From the NCBI GenBank assembly GCA_022827055.1, contig JAJDTR010000127.1, forward strand, positions 30,287 to 94,286: a stretch of 64,000 nucleotides of DNA, in the 5' to 3' direction. Positions 8,202 to 17,245 of this stretch are shown piece after piece (the first letter of the stretch is position 1; the number at the start of each line of letters is the position of its first letter). The translations under genes and the position numbers were made by a program. The notes below the pieces were generated by a model, which worked only from the letters and a program-made list of their open reading frames with translations, ran no database searches and was not told the DNA's origin. Origin of the DNA: Candidatus Poribacteria bacterium (lineage in GTDB: Bacteria; Poribacteria; WGA-4E; JAJDTR01).

Positions 8202-10325
8202 ATGGTTGATACACTCTCTTCGATGCCCGAGGAAATGCAAACAGCCCGGAACTGGATAGCCGGTTCAATTGATGGGCTAGTTCCAAACCTTCCCTTCTCC
8301 TTCACGTATGATGGCGTATCTTCGCGCGAATTTCTTCCGTCGGCGGATCAGGCAAAGTGGACGTGGGATCTAAAGCGGGAAGAGGTGGAGATGGACGAGG
8401 GGCGTACACTGCATAGTCTGACCTATGACGACCCGCACACGGGACTTCAGGTTCGGTGCGAAGCCATCATCTACGCCGATTATCCGGCTGTCGAATGGAT
8501 TGTATATTTCCAAAACAACGGTGATCACGACACTCCGATTATCGAAGACATCTTGGCGATGGACGTGTCATTCACCCGTCCAGGTCCGGGGAATCCGACT
8601 TACGTCAAGCGATGGATTGAGTGGAAGGGTGAAGCCGAAACCGTCGCCTTGCACAGAGAACCCGGCGAATTCGTCGTCCATCACGCCACTGGGGGTGTAC
8701 ATTCATTCTGGGCATTCCAGCCGCACGACGATGAGTTGGGACCGGGGCAGGATTTGACAATCGGCGGCGTTTCATCTCAGCCGGATCTGCCCTTCTTCAA
8801 CATCGAATGGCCGGACGAAGGAGTTATCGCCGGTATTGGTTGGACAGCGCCATGGCGGGCAGATTTTGTTCGTGATCAGGAACGATCACTGAGCGTCAAC
8901 GTGGCAATGACCGAATGGGTAGCACCTTGGCAAGCGGAGGCGATGAGAGGCGCTCATCTCGTTCTGCGACCGGGTGAACGTATCCGCATACCCCGTGTGC
9001 TCATGTTATTCTGGAATCAGGATCGGCTTCGCGCTCAAAATCGCTGGCGACGGCTGCTGCTCGACTACTACTCGCCCCGCCCCCACGGCGAGTTGGTCAA
9101 AATGCCATTCGGCGCCGCAACCCAGTGGCACACCGAGGAACAGAACATTGCAATCATCAACTGGCACCTTGACAACGGAATGCCAATCGAAGACTTTTGG
9201 ATGGATATCGGATGGCAGCGGGCGCCATCGGAAGAGGAAGCTTTCGAACACCTCGCCGATGATGTCGTCAATGAAGAACTGTTTCCCAACGGTATTCAAG
9301 CAGTGTCCGACGCCGCTCGTAAACGCGGGGTCAAGTACTTGCTCTGGTTTGGCGGCGATGAACGATGTCGGTTTCAGGCAATCTACCCCTATCTTGAGCG
9401 CGTCCGGAAGTACCGGCCTGAACTGCTGTCCGATGAATATCCCGGCAACGACAACGGCAACCCCATGATTAACAAGTGGATGATAGATCACTATGGAAAT
9501 CAGATTGAAAATCTCGGGATCGACATCTTTCGATGGGACTCCCGCAGCACCCCGCCTCCGGACGCAAACAACGACCGAAGAGGTATAAACTGGGCGAGAT
9601 CAGCCGAAGGGTTTTACAAGTTTTGGGATGCGCTGTTAGAACGCTTCCCCGGCCTCGTCATCGACTGCTGCGGCGGCGGTGCCGTAAACATGGATCTTGA
9701 GACCGTTCAACGCAGCGTCTTTCTTCACCGCTGCGATTACCAGTGCGGCGGCATCCACGAACCCGAGAACGTGTTCAATCCCACCGGTATGCAGGGCCAG
9801 ACCCATGGGATTACATCGTGGGCGCCGTTAACCAGCGGGTGTGTCCGCCAATTGAGCACCTACGCCTTCCGAAGCGCATACAGCGCCGGATTGCGAATCA
9901 CCTTTGAAGTCGTTGTTGAAAGCTTTTTCACCACTCCACCGTCCGCACCGTCGGAAGAGGAGTTCGATGTCGAACTCGCGCGCAAGCTATCGGAGGAGTA
10001 CCTTTCCGTCCGTCATTGCTTCTACGGCGATTATTATCCGCTCTGCCGATACAATCTTGACGAGGACGCTTGGATGGCGTGGCAGTTTGATCGCCCCGAT
10101 CTCGGCGAGGGCATTGTGCAAGCCTTTCGTCGGACTCAAAGTAACATCCTTACCTGCCAGTATCAACTCCATGCGCTAGAACCGGATACTCGTTATGAGT
10201 TGACCAATTTTGACATTCCCGGTACCACGAGCTTGACCGGAAGCGAATTGATGAATGACGGGCTAATCATTGATATCGGGGAGCAGCCCGGCGCCGTGGT
10301 AATCAGATACAGAGCAATCAAGTAG
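8202..10325 (+). CDS. Alpha-galactosidase-like glycoside hydrolase (GH36/clan GH-D type), copy 1
   Basis: A protein of about 707 residues that resembles GH36-type retaining alpha-galactosidases: an N-terminal beta-rich domain, a central TIM barrel and a C-terminal beta domain. YLLWFGGDE precedes IDIFRWDSR, whose Asp (about residue 446) is the expected nucleophile; HRCDYQCGG would carry the acid/base Asp. No signal peptide is evident. An upstream GTG at 8100 is also in frame, but ATG at 8202 has AGGAG at 8186-8190, so I prefer it. It is a paralogue of 11323-13416, sharing long blocks such as GIHEPENVFNPTGMQGQT. The exact glycosidic specificity is not certain. Confidence 0.85.
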   Translation: MVDTLSSMPEEMQTARNWIAGSIDGLVPNLPFSFTYDGVSSREFLPSADQAKWTWDLKREEVEMDEGRTLHSLTYDDPHTGLQVRCEAIIYADYPAVEWIVYFQNNGDHDTPIIEDILAMDVSFTRPGPGNPTYVKRWIEWKGEAETVALHREPGEFVVHHATGGVHSFWAFQPHDDELGPGQDLTIGGVSSQPDLPFFNIEWPDEGVIAGIGWTAPWRADFVRDQERSLSVNVAMTEWVAPWQAEAMRGAHLVLRPGERIRIPRVLMLFWNQDRLRAQNRWRRLLLDYYSPRPHGELVKMPFGAATQWHTEEQNIAIINWHLDNGMPIEDFWMDIGWQRAPSEEEAFEHLADDVVNEELFPNGIQAVSDAARKRGVKYLLWFGGDERCRFQAIYPYLERVRKYRPELLSDEYPGNDNGNPMINKWMIDHYGNQIENLGIDIFRWDSRSTPPPDANNDRRGINWARSAEGFYKFWDALLERFPGLVIDCCGGGAVNMDLETVQRSVFLHRCDYQCGGIHEPENVFNPTGMQGQTHGITSWAPLTSGCVRQLSTYAFRSAYSAGLRITFEVVVESFFTTPPSAPSEEEFDVELARKLSEEYLSVRHCFYGDYYPLCRYNLDEDAWMAWQFDRPDLGEGIVQAFRRTQSNILTCQYQLHALEPDTRYELTNFDIPGTTSLTGSELMNDGLIIDIGEQPGAVVIRYRAIK

Positions 10326-10426
10326 GACACTATTAATAACGCAATAAGTAAATTTAGGCTTGGAAGAGTAACTTTTAATGAGCATAACAAATACCCCGAA
10401 AAAAGGAGTTTACAACGTTTAGAAAT

Positions 10427-11074
10427 TTGCTTATAGCCATGATGGTCTCCCTATTCGCCGCAATTTCAGTAGCCGATGAAATTGCTTACACTACAAGCGG
10501 TAAAAAAGTTTTACTGAAAGATGACGGAACATGGTCTTATGTGAAGGAATCGTCAGAAGACAAAGATAAATTTGACTTCAGAAAAACAACTTGGGGAATG
10601 AGTAAAGAACAAGTTAAGTTATCTGAAGATATAAAACCTGTTTTTGAGGAAAAAGATACACTCATGTATGAAACTGAAGTTTTACATATGAAATGCTATA
10701 TTGCCTATAAATTTATAGACAATATATTAGCAGCAGCTGTTTATAGCTTTATAGATGAGCATTCAAATGAAAACGACTATATCTCGGATTACAGTAACGT
10801 TAAGGATGCACTTCAGAAGAAATATGGAACTCCCAAGTCAACCGATATAAACTGGAGAAATGATTTATACGCAGACGAGCCGGAACAATATGGATTCGCA
10901 GTGAGTATAGGGCATTTAGTCTATTGGTCAAAATGGGAAACAGATAGTACAGATATAATTCTATCTCTAAATGGCGAAAACTATGAAATAAGCCATTCAG
11001 CATTTTATAATAGCAAGGTCTTTTATCCTAAGCTGATGGAAAAGCATGAAAGAGAATCTAAATCAGATTTCTAA
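10427..11074 (+). CDS. AT-rich secreted hypothetical protein, possibly acquired
   Basis: About 215 residues: a hydrophobic signal-like start (LIAMMVSLFAAISVADE), a short module SGKKVLLKDDGTWSYV, then FDFRKTTWGMSKEQVK and a mixed alpha/beta domain rich in acidic residues. Similar WGMSKEQV proteins occur as uncharacterised secreted proteins in many bacteria; I cannot assign a function. Base composition is strikingly AT-rich compared with both neighbours, suggesting transfer. The first ordinary start is TTG at 10427, 18 bases after GGAG (10405-10408). An in-frame ACG at 10415 sits at ideal spacing and would add TFRN, giving a better signal peptide, so the true start may be this near-cognate or mutated codon. 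Confidence 0.75.
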   Translation: MLIAMMVSLFAAISVADEIAYTTSGKKVLLKDDGTWSYVKESSEDKDKFDFRKTTWGMSKEQVKLSEDIKPVFEEKDTLMYETEVLHMKCYIAYKFIDNILAAAVYSFIDEHSNENDYISDYSNVKDALQKKYGTPKSTDINWRNDLYADEPEQYGFAVSIGHLVYWSKWETDSTDIILSLNGENYEISHSAFYNSKVFYPKLMEKHERESKSDF

Positions 11075-11322
11075 TATCTGAAAAGAGATTTTTCAAACCC
11101 AAAACCACTTATTGCGATTAATAAAACCCTGCTCACACTGTTTCAGAAACCTGGAATAGGTCACAACTTTTCGGTCACAGTCATGGATTTGGATTCAAAG
11201 CAGCGCGATTCATCGTGCGTCGGGGTTACATTTATCATCAGTGTAAATTTGTTTCGATGACCGTTGAACCCTTGATTTTCAGTATTCTATCGGGAAAGCC
11301 GCAAAAATATTAGGAGTACCCC

Positions 11323-13416
11323 ATGGACTTCCTTTACTTCGCAGCGACCCTCGTTCAACTCGCGCATACCGTGGCTCCGTCCACTGCGGAGAAGGAGCGT
11401 GCCCGTGCGTGGGCTACTACGAGTTTCACGTCCCGCGCACCAACTCCTCCGATCTCATTTAACTACGACGGGGTACCGTTATGTAAGCTGTTGAAAACAT
11501 GGGTGCTTGAACAAACGAGTGAGAGACTGGACGAGCATCGGTCGCTGCATCGATTGACCTACTCGGACCCTCAGACAAGCCTTCAGGTACAACTTAAAGC
11601 GGTCGAATACAATGACTACCCCGCCGTTGAATGGGTTGCATATTTCCAGAATATCGGCGATAGTGACACTTCGATCGTGAAGGATATTAGGGCGCTGGAT
11701 CTTACCCTTTCGCGCGAGGCGCCTGAAGCGCCCATCGTCGAGGAGCGGTGGAACGAGATGGCGGGGCGCTTTGAGCCAAAAGAGATTGAGACAGAACTTC
11801 AAGAGTTCGTCGTGCATTACGCCGAGGGCTCGCCGCCCGAAATTACGGCTTTCCAGCCGTTAGAAGCCAAACTTGGCGCCGGCCAACACCTTCGCATCGG
11901 TGGTTACTCCTCCGTGACGCATCTGCCGTTCTTCAACATTGAATGGGATCATGGCGGCATGATTGCGGCGGTCGGCTGGACGGGTCCGTGGGAAGCAGAT
12001 TTTGAGCGAGATGATGATCTGTCCCTTTCCGTCGAGGCTGGCATGAGCGAGGCGCACTTTCGCCTGCATCCCGGAGAGCGGATTCGGATGCCCAGAATGC
12101 TTGTCATGTTCTGGAGTGATGACCGGATCCGCGGACACAACCTATGGCGAAGACTGCTATTCGACCATTACTGTCGTCGGTCTGAAGGAGAGTTAATGCA
12201 CGTCCCGATAGGGGCTGCTGCTCAGTGGCACACCGAAGAGCAGAATATCGCCATGATTGACTGGCATTTGGACAACAAACTCCCTATTGAATACTATTGG
12301 ATGGATATCGGGTGGCATCGACCGCCAACAGAGGAAGAATCAAAGCAAATTCTAAACGAAAGCGCCATCAACGAAGAGATGATTCCTAACGGCATTCGTG
12401 CCATCTCCGATCATGCGCACAACCGAGGCATTAAATACCTGCTATGGTTCGGCGGACCACACTTTTTCGTCAATCCCGATAGAGTGCGGAAACACCACCC
12501 CGAGCTCCTGACCGAGGAATTTCCCGGTTGGGATAACGGTAATCCGATGATCAATCGGTGGATGGTCGATTACTTCTCAAAACTTGTAGAAGACTGGGGC
12601 ATTGACATCTTCCGTCAAGATACACGGAATTACCCACTTCCGGATCCCGCGCCGGACCGCGTCGGCATCAATTGGGCTCGCTGTGTCGAGGGGAATTACG
12701 AATTCTGGGACGCGTTGCTGGATCGATTCCCGAATCTACTATTTGACATTTGCGGCGGCGGAGGCATGAACATCGATCTTGAGAGTATTGGACGCTGCTT
12801 TTGTCTGCACCGCAGTGACTACCAGTGCGGCGGGATTCACGAACCGGAGAATCTGTTCAATCCCACGGGAATGCAGGGGCAGACCTATGGACTGTCACTT
12901 TGGGGGCCGTTAACCAGCGGCTGCTGCCGCGATATGTCTCTATACGCCCTTCGAAGCGCCTACAGCCCGGGCTTGCGCGTTACTTTCGAAGCTGTCACAG
13001 CCCATTTCTTTGCCGACGCCTCGAATCCTCCCCCGGAAGGGGCGTTTGACACTGAACTCGCGGCGAAATTGATGAACGAATACAAATCGCTGCGACACTG
13101 TTTCTACGGCGATTATTATCCCCTGACGCCCTATAGTCTATCTGAACAGAACTGGATGGCATGGCAGTTTCACCGTCCAGATCTTGGAGAGGGATTCGTC
13201 CAAGCGTTTCGTCGATCAGAGAGCGACATTCTGAGTTGTCAATACAAGCTGGGTGGACTAGACCCGGCTGCCCGGTATTCTTTGGAAATAGACGGGGACG
13301 CCCAATCCGCGACAATGACCGGCTCCGAACTAGCGGAAAACGGATTGATCATCACGATTCCCGATAGACCAAGCGCCGCCGTCATCACGTATAAGGCGGA
13401 GATCCAGACCGGATAG
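11323..13416 (+). CDS. Alpha-galactosidase-like glycoside hydrolase (GH36/clan GH-D type), copy 2
   Basis: A 697-residue paralogue of the 8202-10325 protein, colinear along its whole length. The presumed nucleophile is D433 in IDIFRQDTR; the acid/base candidate is in HRSDYQCGG. TAQWHTEEQN, PNGIRAIS and CFYGDYYPL blocks are conserved between copies. ATG at 11323 follows TTAGGAGTACCCC, a good ribosome site. It lies 10 bases before a PhyH gene, so the two are likely cotranscribed. The first 25 residues (MDFLYFAATLVQLAHTVAP) are mildly hydrophobic but not a clear signal peptide. The duplicate may differ in specificity, since Trp before the nucleophile in copy 1 is Gln here. Confidence 0.87.
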   Translation: MDFLYFAATLVQLAHTVAPSTAEKERARAWATTSFTSRAPTPPISFNYDGVPLCKLLKTWVLEQTSERLDEHRSLHRLTYSDPQTSLQVQLKAVEYNDYPAVEWVAYFQNIGDSDTSIVKDIRALDLTLSREAPEAPIVEERWNEMAGRFEPKEIETELQEFVVHYAEGSPPEITAFQPLEAKLGAGQHLRIGGYSSVTHLPFFNIEWDHGGMIAAVGWTGPWEADFERDDDLSLSVEAGMSEAHFRLHPGERIRMPRMLVMFWSDDRIRGHNLWRRLLFDHYCRRSEGELMHVPIGAAAQWHTEEQNIAMIDWHLDNKLPIEYYWMDIGWHRPPTEEESKQILNESAINEEMIPNGIRAISDHAHNRGIKYLLWFGGPHFFVNPDRVRKHHPELLTEEFPGWDNGNPMINRWMVDYFSKLVEDWGIDIFRQDTRNYPLPDPAPDRVGINWARCVEGNYEFWDALLDRFPNLLFDICGGGGMNIDLESIGRCFCLHRSDYQCGGIHEPENLFNPTGMQGQTYGLSLWGPLTSGCCRDMSLYALRSAYSPGLRVTFEAVTAHFFADASNPPPEGAFDTELAAKLMNEYKSLRHCFYGDYYPLTPYSLSEQNWMAWQFHRPDLGEGFVQAFRRSESDILSCQYKLGGLDPAARYSLEIDGDAQSATMTGSELAENGLIITIPDRPSAAVITYKAEIQTG

Positions 13417-13426
13417 GAAATTACAT

Positions 13427-14299
13427 ATGCAACCGACTGAGCAGCAACTCAATCACTTTCATACATTCGGGTTCCTGCTTTTGCCTGCGCTTCTCCAGCC
13501 AGACGAAGTGGCATGGATTACCGATGAGTTCGAGCAGGTCCTTCAGATTCATGGCGCCGAGCATGACGGTTCCAAGCATACCCAAATTGTCCCGATGCTC
13601 GATCACAACGAGCGACTTTGTTCACTGCTTGATGACGCGCGCATTTTGGGAATTGCGAGCGCTGTCCTAGGCGACGACTTCAACTATGGCGGCGGAGACG
13701 GCGACTTTTGGGTTGGCGATACGGCTTGGCACCCCGATGGAAATTATCCGGATCTTTTTGCCATCAAGTTTGCCTTTTATTTGGACGCTCTCACGCGCGA
13801 CACCGGCAGTCTGCGCGTCCTCCCCGGTAGTCATCTGCCCGAATCCTATTGGCGATGCGGAAATATGCACCCCAATAACGCTCAGGCGTCCTGGGGTATC
13901 GATCCGTGGGAGATTCCGGGCAATGTTGCGATAGAGACGAATCCCGGGGATCTCGTGGTCTTCAACCACAGTATCTTCCACGCCTCTTTCGGCGGCAGCA
14001 ATCGACGGAGGCAGTTTTCCATGAATTTGCATAGACGCGGCAAGACCGATGCGGAATTGGCGCGCATCGATCAGTATCTCGGTCATCACGGCACGATTCC
14101 GCGGGGCATCCGAATCGGCGGCAAGTTCACGGGACTTAAACCGGGCAGCATGTATACGGACTTCAGCATGTACACCGATCTGATGATTGACACTGCGACG
14201 CCAGAGCGGTTGCGCCATCTTTCACAATTACACCATCGCGTGGCGCATGTCCACCCGGCTGCGGCTCCGCCGCGGTCCCTACCGGCCAACAATACATAG
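13427..14299 (+). CDS. Phytanoyl-CoA dioxygenase (PhyH) family protein
   Basis: A 290-residue iron/2-oxoglutarate oxygenase candidate. The triad is H102 and D104 (WHPDGN) and H185 (FHASFGGSNRRR), with R193-R195. It is close to the 16379-17245 paralogue: both begin MQPTEQQLNH and contain LDDARILGIAS and DDFNY. It starts 10 bases after the alpha-galactosidase-like gene and 18 bases before a second, unrelated 2OG oxygenase, forming a probable operon. The reaction is an oxidation or hydroxylation of an unknown, possibly sugar-linked, substrate. Confidence 0.92.
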   Translation: MQPTEQQLNHFHTFGFLLLPALLQPDEVAWITDEFEQVLQIHGAEHDGSKHTQIVPMLDHNERLCSLLDDARILGIASAVLGDDFNYGGGDGDFWVGDTAWHPDGNYPDLFAIKFAFYLDALTRDTGSLRVLPGSHLPESYWRCGNMHPNNAQASWGIDPWEIPGNVAIETNPGDLVVFNHSIFHASFGGSNRRRQFSMNLHRRGKTDAELARIDQYLGHHGTIPRGIRIGGKFTGLKPGSMYTDFSMYTDLMIDTATPERLRHLSQLHHRVAHVHPAAAPPRSLPANNT

Positions 14300-14317
14300 T
14301 CTAAACCGATAACATCC

Positions 14318-15139
14318 ATGAAGGTCAAGTTTCCAGCGACAAACCCCGGATTCCCGTCTTTCGTAACGCTCGACGACTTCCTTGACCGCGACTTTGCCAA
14401 ATGTATCTCGGACGAACTTTCGTCCGATGTGGTTAAGGATATAATGGAGCCGTTCCTAAGCGACAACCCGAGGGCGAATTTCTCGAATAACTTGCCGTTC
14501 ATTCCCGACGGCAAAGGAGTACCCGATTCCGATCGTCCCTACGAAAAAGATAACGCCTCACACACGTTCAACAGCATACTAAACATCTGTCCTAATCTTT
14601 ACAAACTTTGGTTGAAGATGCGTGCCGAAGAATTCTTCAATCAGTGCATTCTTGCAAATCTTGACGCCTTTAGGCACAAAGGAATAGTCTCGACTAACCT
14701 CACTTTCAAGACCGACGCGCAGTTGTCCATCGCGAAGAAAGATTTCGTTAACGAGCAAACTCAACTCACGATTGCACCGGATTTCCACCTATCAATCGCA
14801 AAGCGCGGCTATGATGTAAAGGTACATTCGGATAACAGGTACAAGATCCTTTTCGGCGTACTTTTTTTTAACGATGTCCCGTCGGAAGAGGGAGGACAAA
14901 CGTGTTTTTGGGCGTCACAGGGAAGTTGTGATGTGCACGATTATCCGCGCTATCCCGATCCAGCCGACATTCGACTCCTTAGCGCGATTGAGCCAAAAGC
15001 GGGCAGACTGGTGCTCGGTATGAACAGCAACGATGCTTACCACAGCGTGCGGGAATACACGGGAAATGGGCGCCGTCAATTTGTCTATTTTTCGTTCTTC
15101 GTACCGGATTGTGAGAACGTCTGGAAGGTCAACTACTAA
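14318..15139 (+). CDS. 2OG-Fe(II) oxygenase, prolyl-4-hydroxylase-like
   Basis: A 273-residue protein different from the PhyH group. The C-terminal half has VHSDNRYKI with H170 and D172, then AYHSV with H242, and R252 in GNGRRQFVYFSFF, the layout of the prolyl-4-hydroxylase/PHM type of 2-oxoglutarate oxygenases. The region FFNDVPSEEGGQTCFW between them fits the double-stranded beta-helix. The N-terminal 150 residues match nothing I recognise. It follows the PhyH gene by 18 bases. The target could be a protein residue or a free metabolite. Confidence 0.78.
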   Translation: MKVKFPATNPGFPSFVTLDDFLDRDFAKCISDELSSDVVKDIMEPFLSDNPRANFSNNLPFIPDGKGVPDSDRPYEKDNASHTFNSILNICPNLYKLWLKMRAEEFFNQCILANLDAFRHKGIVSTNLTFKTDAQLSIAKKDFVNEQTQLTIAPDFHLSIAKRGYDVKVHSDNRYKILFGVLFFNDVPSEEGGQTCFWASQGSCDVHDYPRYPDPADIRLLSAIEPKAGRLVLGMNSNDAYHSVREYTGNGRRQFVYFSFFVPDCENVWKVNY

Positions 15140-15164
15140 CTTTAGCCAAAATTGAACAGAGTTT

Positions 15165-15187
15165 TGTAGGGTGGGCACTGCCCACCA
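15165..15187. repeat. Palindromic intergenic repeat P1 (copy a)
   Basis: GTAGGGTGGGCACTGCCCAC forms a hairpin with a GTGGGCA/TGCCCAC stem, 26 bases after the stop of the preceding oxygenase gene. Other copies are at 36340-36363, 37311-37334, 37391-37414 and a truncated one at 57129-57141. There is no T-run, so it is not a classical terminator; a REP-like mRNA-stabilising role is possible. At 15252-15284 a second palindrome, GGTTCGGTTAGGAAACCGAA, belongs to family P2 (compare 43904). Confidence 0.8.
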
Positions 15188-15355
15188 ACCTTTTGATCTC
15201 AGTTAATCAATGCAAATCCCTTTCCCGCTAGGGCTACGAGACTGAATAATCACCGGTTCGGTTAGGAAACCGAACCTACCGCGGCGTATTGGAAATCATT
15301 TATTATACCTTAGATTCGAGATTCGAATTGCACCTGAGCCTAAGAAAAGCCGAAA

Positions 15356-16189
15356 ATGTCGATTCTGAAGCAGGCGCACCGTGACCATTTTAATGAGTAC
15401 GGCTACATGGTCGTAGAGAATGCCGTACCAATTGACCTTTGCAACGCGGTTGTCGATGCAATTTGGGCGTTCTTGGGGATGGATCCGAGCGATCCGGACG
15501 ATTGGTATCGCTTGCCTCACGAACCGCCGGAACGTCCGGGCATTGGTATGGTGAGCATGTACTGGCATCAAGCTATGTGGGATGTCTACCAGCATCCACG
15601 GGTTCATCAGCTATACAGCGAGGTATACGGCACCGACCGACTTTGGGTGCATATTGACCGGGTAAATATGAAACCGCCACGTCATCCCAATCATCCGGAC
15701 TGGGCGCGCGCGTCGGGGTGTCATTGGGATGCGGACACATCAAAATTGCCTCTTAAGTTCGGGACACAGGGAGTGCTCTATTTAACGGACACGGACGCCA
15801 ATCAGGGGGGATTCGGCTGTTTGCCAGGGGCGCACAAATCGCTTATCGACGAAGAAAACCCCCGCATTCCGGAGTTAACACCCGGTAAATTTGCCTCAAT
15901 CCCCGGTAAAGCAGGATCGATGCTAGTTTGGCATCAGGCACTACCACACGGAAATGGGGCAAACACCTCCGACAAACCGCGATTCGCGCAATATATGAAC
16001 TTCTATCCCGCGCCCAACCCGATGGACGAGAAGCGGCGTGAAGAACGCATTACGCTTTGGAAAGAACGCCGAGCTCTAGGCGAGTGGCCGTATACCCTTG
16101 ATCCACGCGGTTGGGAGGCAGCGAATTGCGGGCCGCCCAATCTCACTTGGTTAGGACGAAGACTGCTAGGGCTTGACCTTTGGGATTGA
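15356..16189 (+). CDS. Phytanoyl-CoA dioxygenase family protein, divergent type
   Basis: 277 residues. The iron triad is H123 and D125 in CHWDAD and H198 in LPHGNG, with R209 in KPRFAQYMNF. The GFGCLPGAHKSL segment is the usual PhyH strand preceding the active site. It shares little with the WHPDG group nearby, so it is probably an independently evolved subfamily with another substrate. It starts 217 bases after the prolyl-hydroxylase-like gene, separated by two palindromic repeats, so it may be transcribed separately. Confidence 0.88.
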   Translation: MSILKQAHRDHFNEYGYMVVENAVPIDLCNAVVDAIWAFLGMDPSDPDDWYRLPHEPPERPGIGMVSMYWHQAMWDVYQHPRVHQLYSEVYGTDRLWVHIDRVNMKPPRHPNHPDWARASGCHWDADTSKLPLKFGTQGVLYLTDTDANQGGFGCLPGAHKSLIDEENPRIPELTPGKFASIPGKAGSMLVWHQALPHGNGANTSDKPRFAQYMNFYPAPNPMDEKRREERITLWKERRALGEWPYTLDPRGWEAANCGPPNLTWLGRRLLGLDLWD

Positions 16190-16378
16190 CTAGTGCCCCA
16201 TGATTTTTCGGGAAGGCTATCACATTAGGACTTGCGCGACAACGGGGGATTTCTCCTACAACGAGCCTTTAGGTGTTCAATTGCGCATATCCTATCCGAA
16301 TATGTAACGCGCGCCATAGTTTCAGGTTCATGCGGCTTAATCACGCCAAAACCCCCACACCTTGAAAGGAGGATTCTC

Positions 16379-17245
16379 ATGCAACCGACGGAACAACAAC
16401 TCAACCACTTGCACACTTTCGGCTTTGTGGCTTTTCGCGAACTCTTTTCCTCTGACGAAGTAGCTTGGATTACCGATGAGTTTGAACAAGTCGTTCAAGT
16501 CCACGGCGGCGATCACGACGGGGCGAAGCACACGGGAACTGTCCCGGCGCTCGATCACAGCGAACGTCTCTGTACGCTGCTCGATGACGCGCGCATTCTC
16601 GGTATTGCATCCGCGATTCTGGGTGACGACTTCAATTATGCCGGCGGCGACGCCAACTTCTATGTGGGGAATACCGGTTGGCACCCCGACGGGAATTATC
16701 CCGATGTGTTTGCCATCAAGCTGGCATTCTACCTTGATCCTCTTACCCGCGACACCGGTTGCTTACGCGTACTTCCCGGTAGCCACCGTCCCGACTCCCC
16801 TTGGAGAACCGAAGGTTTGCAGCCCCGAGATTCCGAAGTGTCATGGGGTATACATCCATCAGAGATTCCTGGTAACGTTGCGCTGGAAACAAACCCGGGC
16901 GATCTCGTAATCTTCAATCACAGCACCTTCCACGCCTCGTTCGGCGGCGCCAATCGCAGACGCATGTTCACCATGAATTTGCATAAGCGCGGCAAAACAG
17001 AAGCCGAATTGGCGCGTATAGATGAATACCTGAGCCATCACGGCACTCTGCCACGCGGAATTCGTATCGGCGGAAAGTTCACGGGGAACGGTAAGAACAA
17101 CATGTATTCCAACTTCAGCATGTACACCGACATAATGCTTGACACGGCTACGCCGGAGCGGCTTCGGCATCTCTCGCAGCTTCACGAACGCGTGGCGCTA
17201 GTTCATTCAAAAGCCGCTCCTCCACGCCCCTTGAACATAAAGTGA
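16379..17245 (+). CDS. Phytanoyl-CoA dioxygenase (PhyH) family protein
   Basis: 288 residues from ATG at 16379, which is preceded by GAAAGGAGGATTCTC; an in-frame TTG further upstream (16232) lacks such a site and would add 49 residues absent from the paralogue. The triad is H102 and D104 (WHPDGN) and H185 (FHASFGGANRRR), with R193-R195. It is the closest paralogue of 13427-14299; both carry an extra NMYSNFSMYTD/SMYTDFSMYTD insertion before the C-terminal TPERLRHLSQLH block, so they come from a recent duplication. Confidence 0.92.
   Translation: MQPTEQQLNHLHTFGFVAFRELFSSDEVAWITDEFEQVVQVHGGDHDGAKHTGTVPALDHSERLCTLLDDARILGIASAILGDDFNYAGGDANFYVGNTGWHPDGNYPDVFAIKLAFYLDPLTRDTGCLRVLPGSHRPDSPWRTEGLQPRDSEVSWGIHPSEIPGNVALETNPGDLVIFNHSTFHASFGGANRRRMFTMNLHKRGKTEAELARIDEYLSHHGTLPRGIRIGGKFTGNGKNNMYSNFSMYTDIMLDTATPERLRHLSQLHERVALVHSKAAPPRPLNIK

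Noticed and set aside
9006..9491. 161-residue antisense frame within alpha-galactosidase copy 1
   Set aside because: It mirrors a conserved coding region, and the corresponding antisense frame is not kept in copy 2.
16232..16378. Upstream extension of the PhyH gene at 16379
   Set aside because: The paralogue at 13427 begins exactly at MQPTEQQLNH, and GAAAGGAGGATTCTC lies just before ATG 16379.
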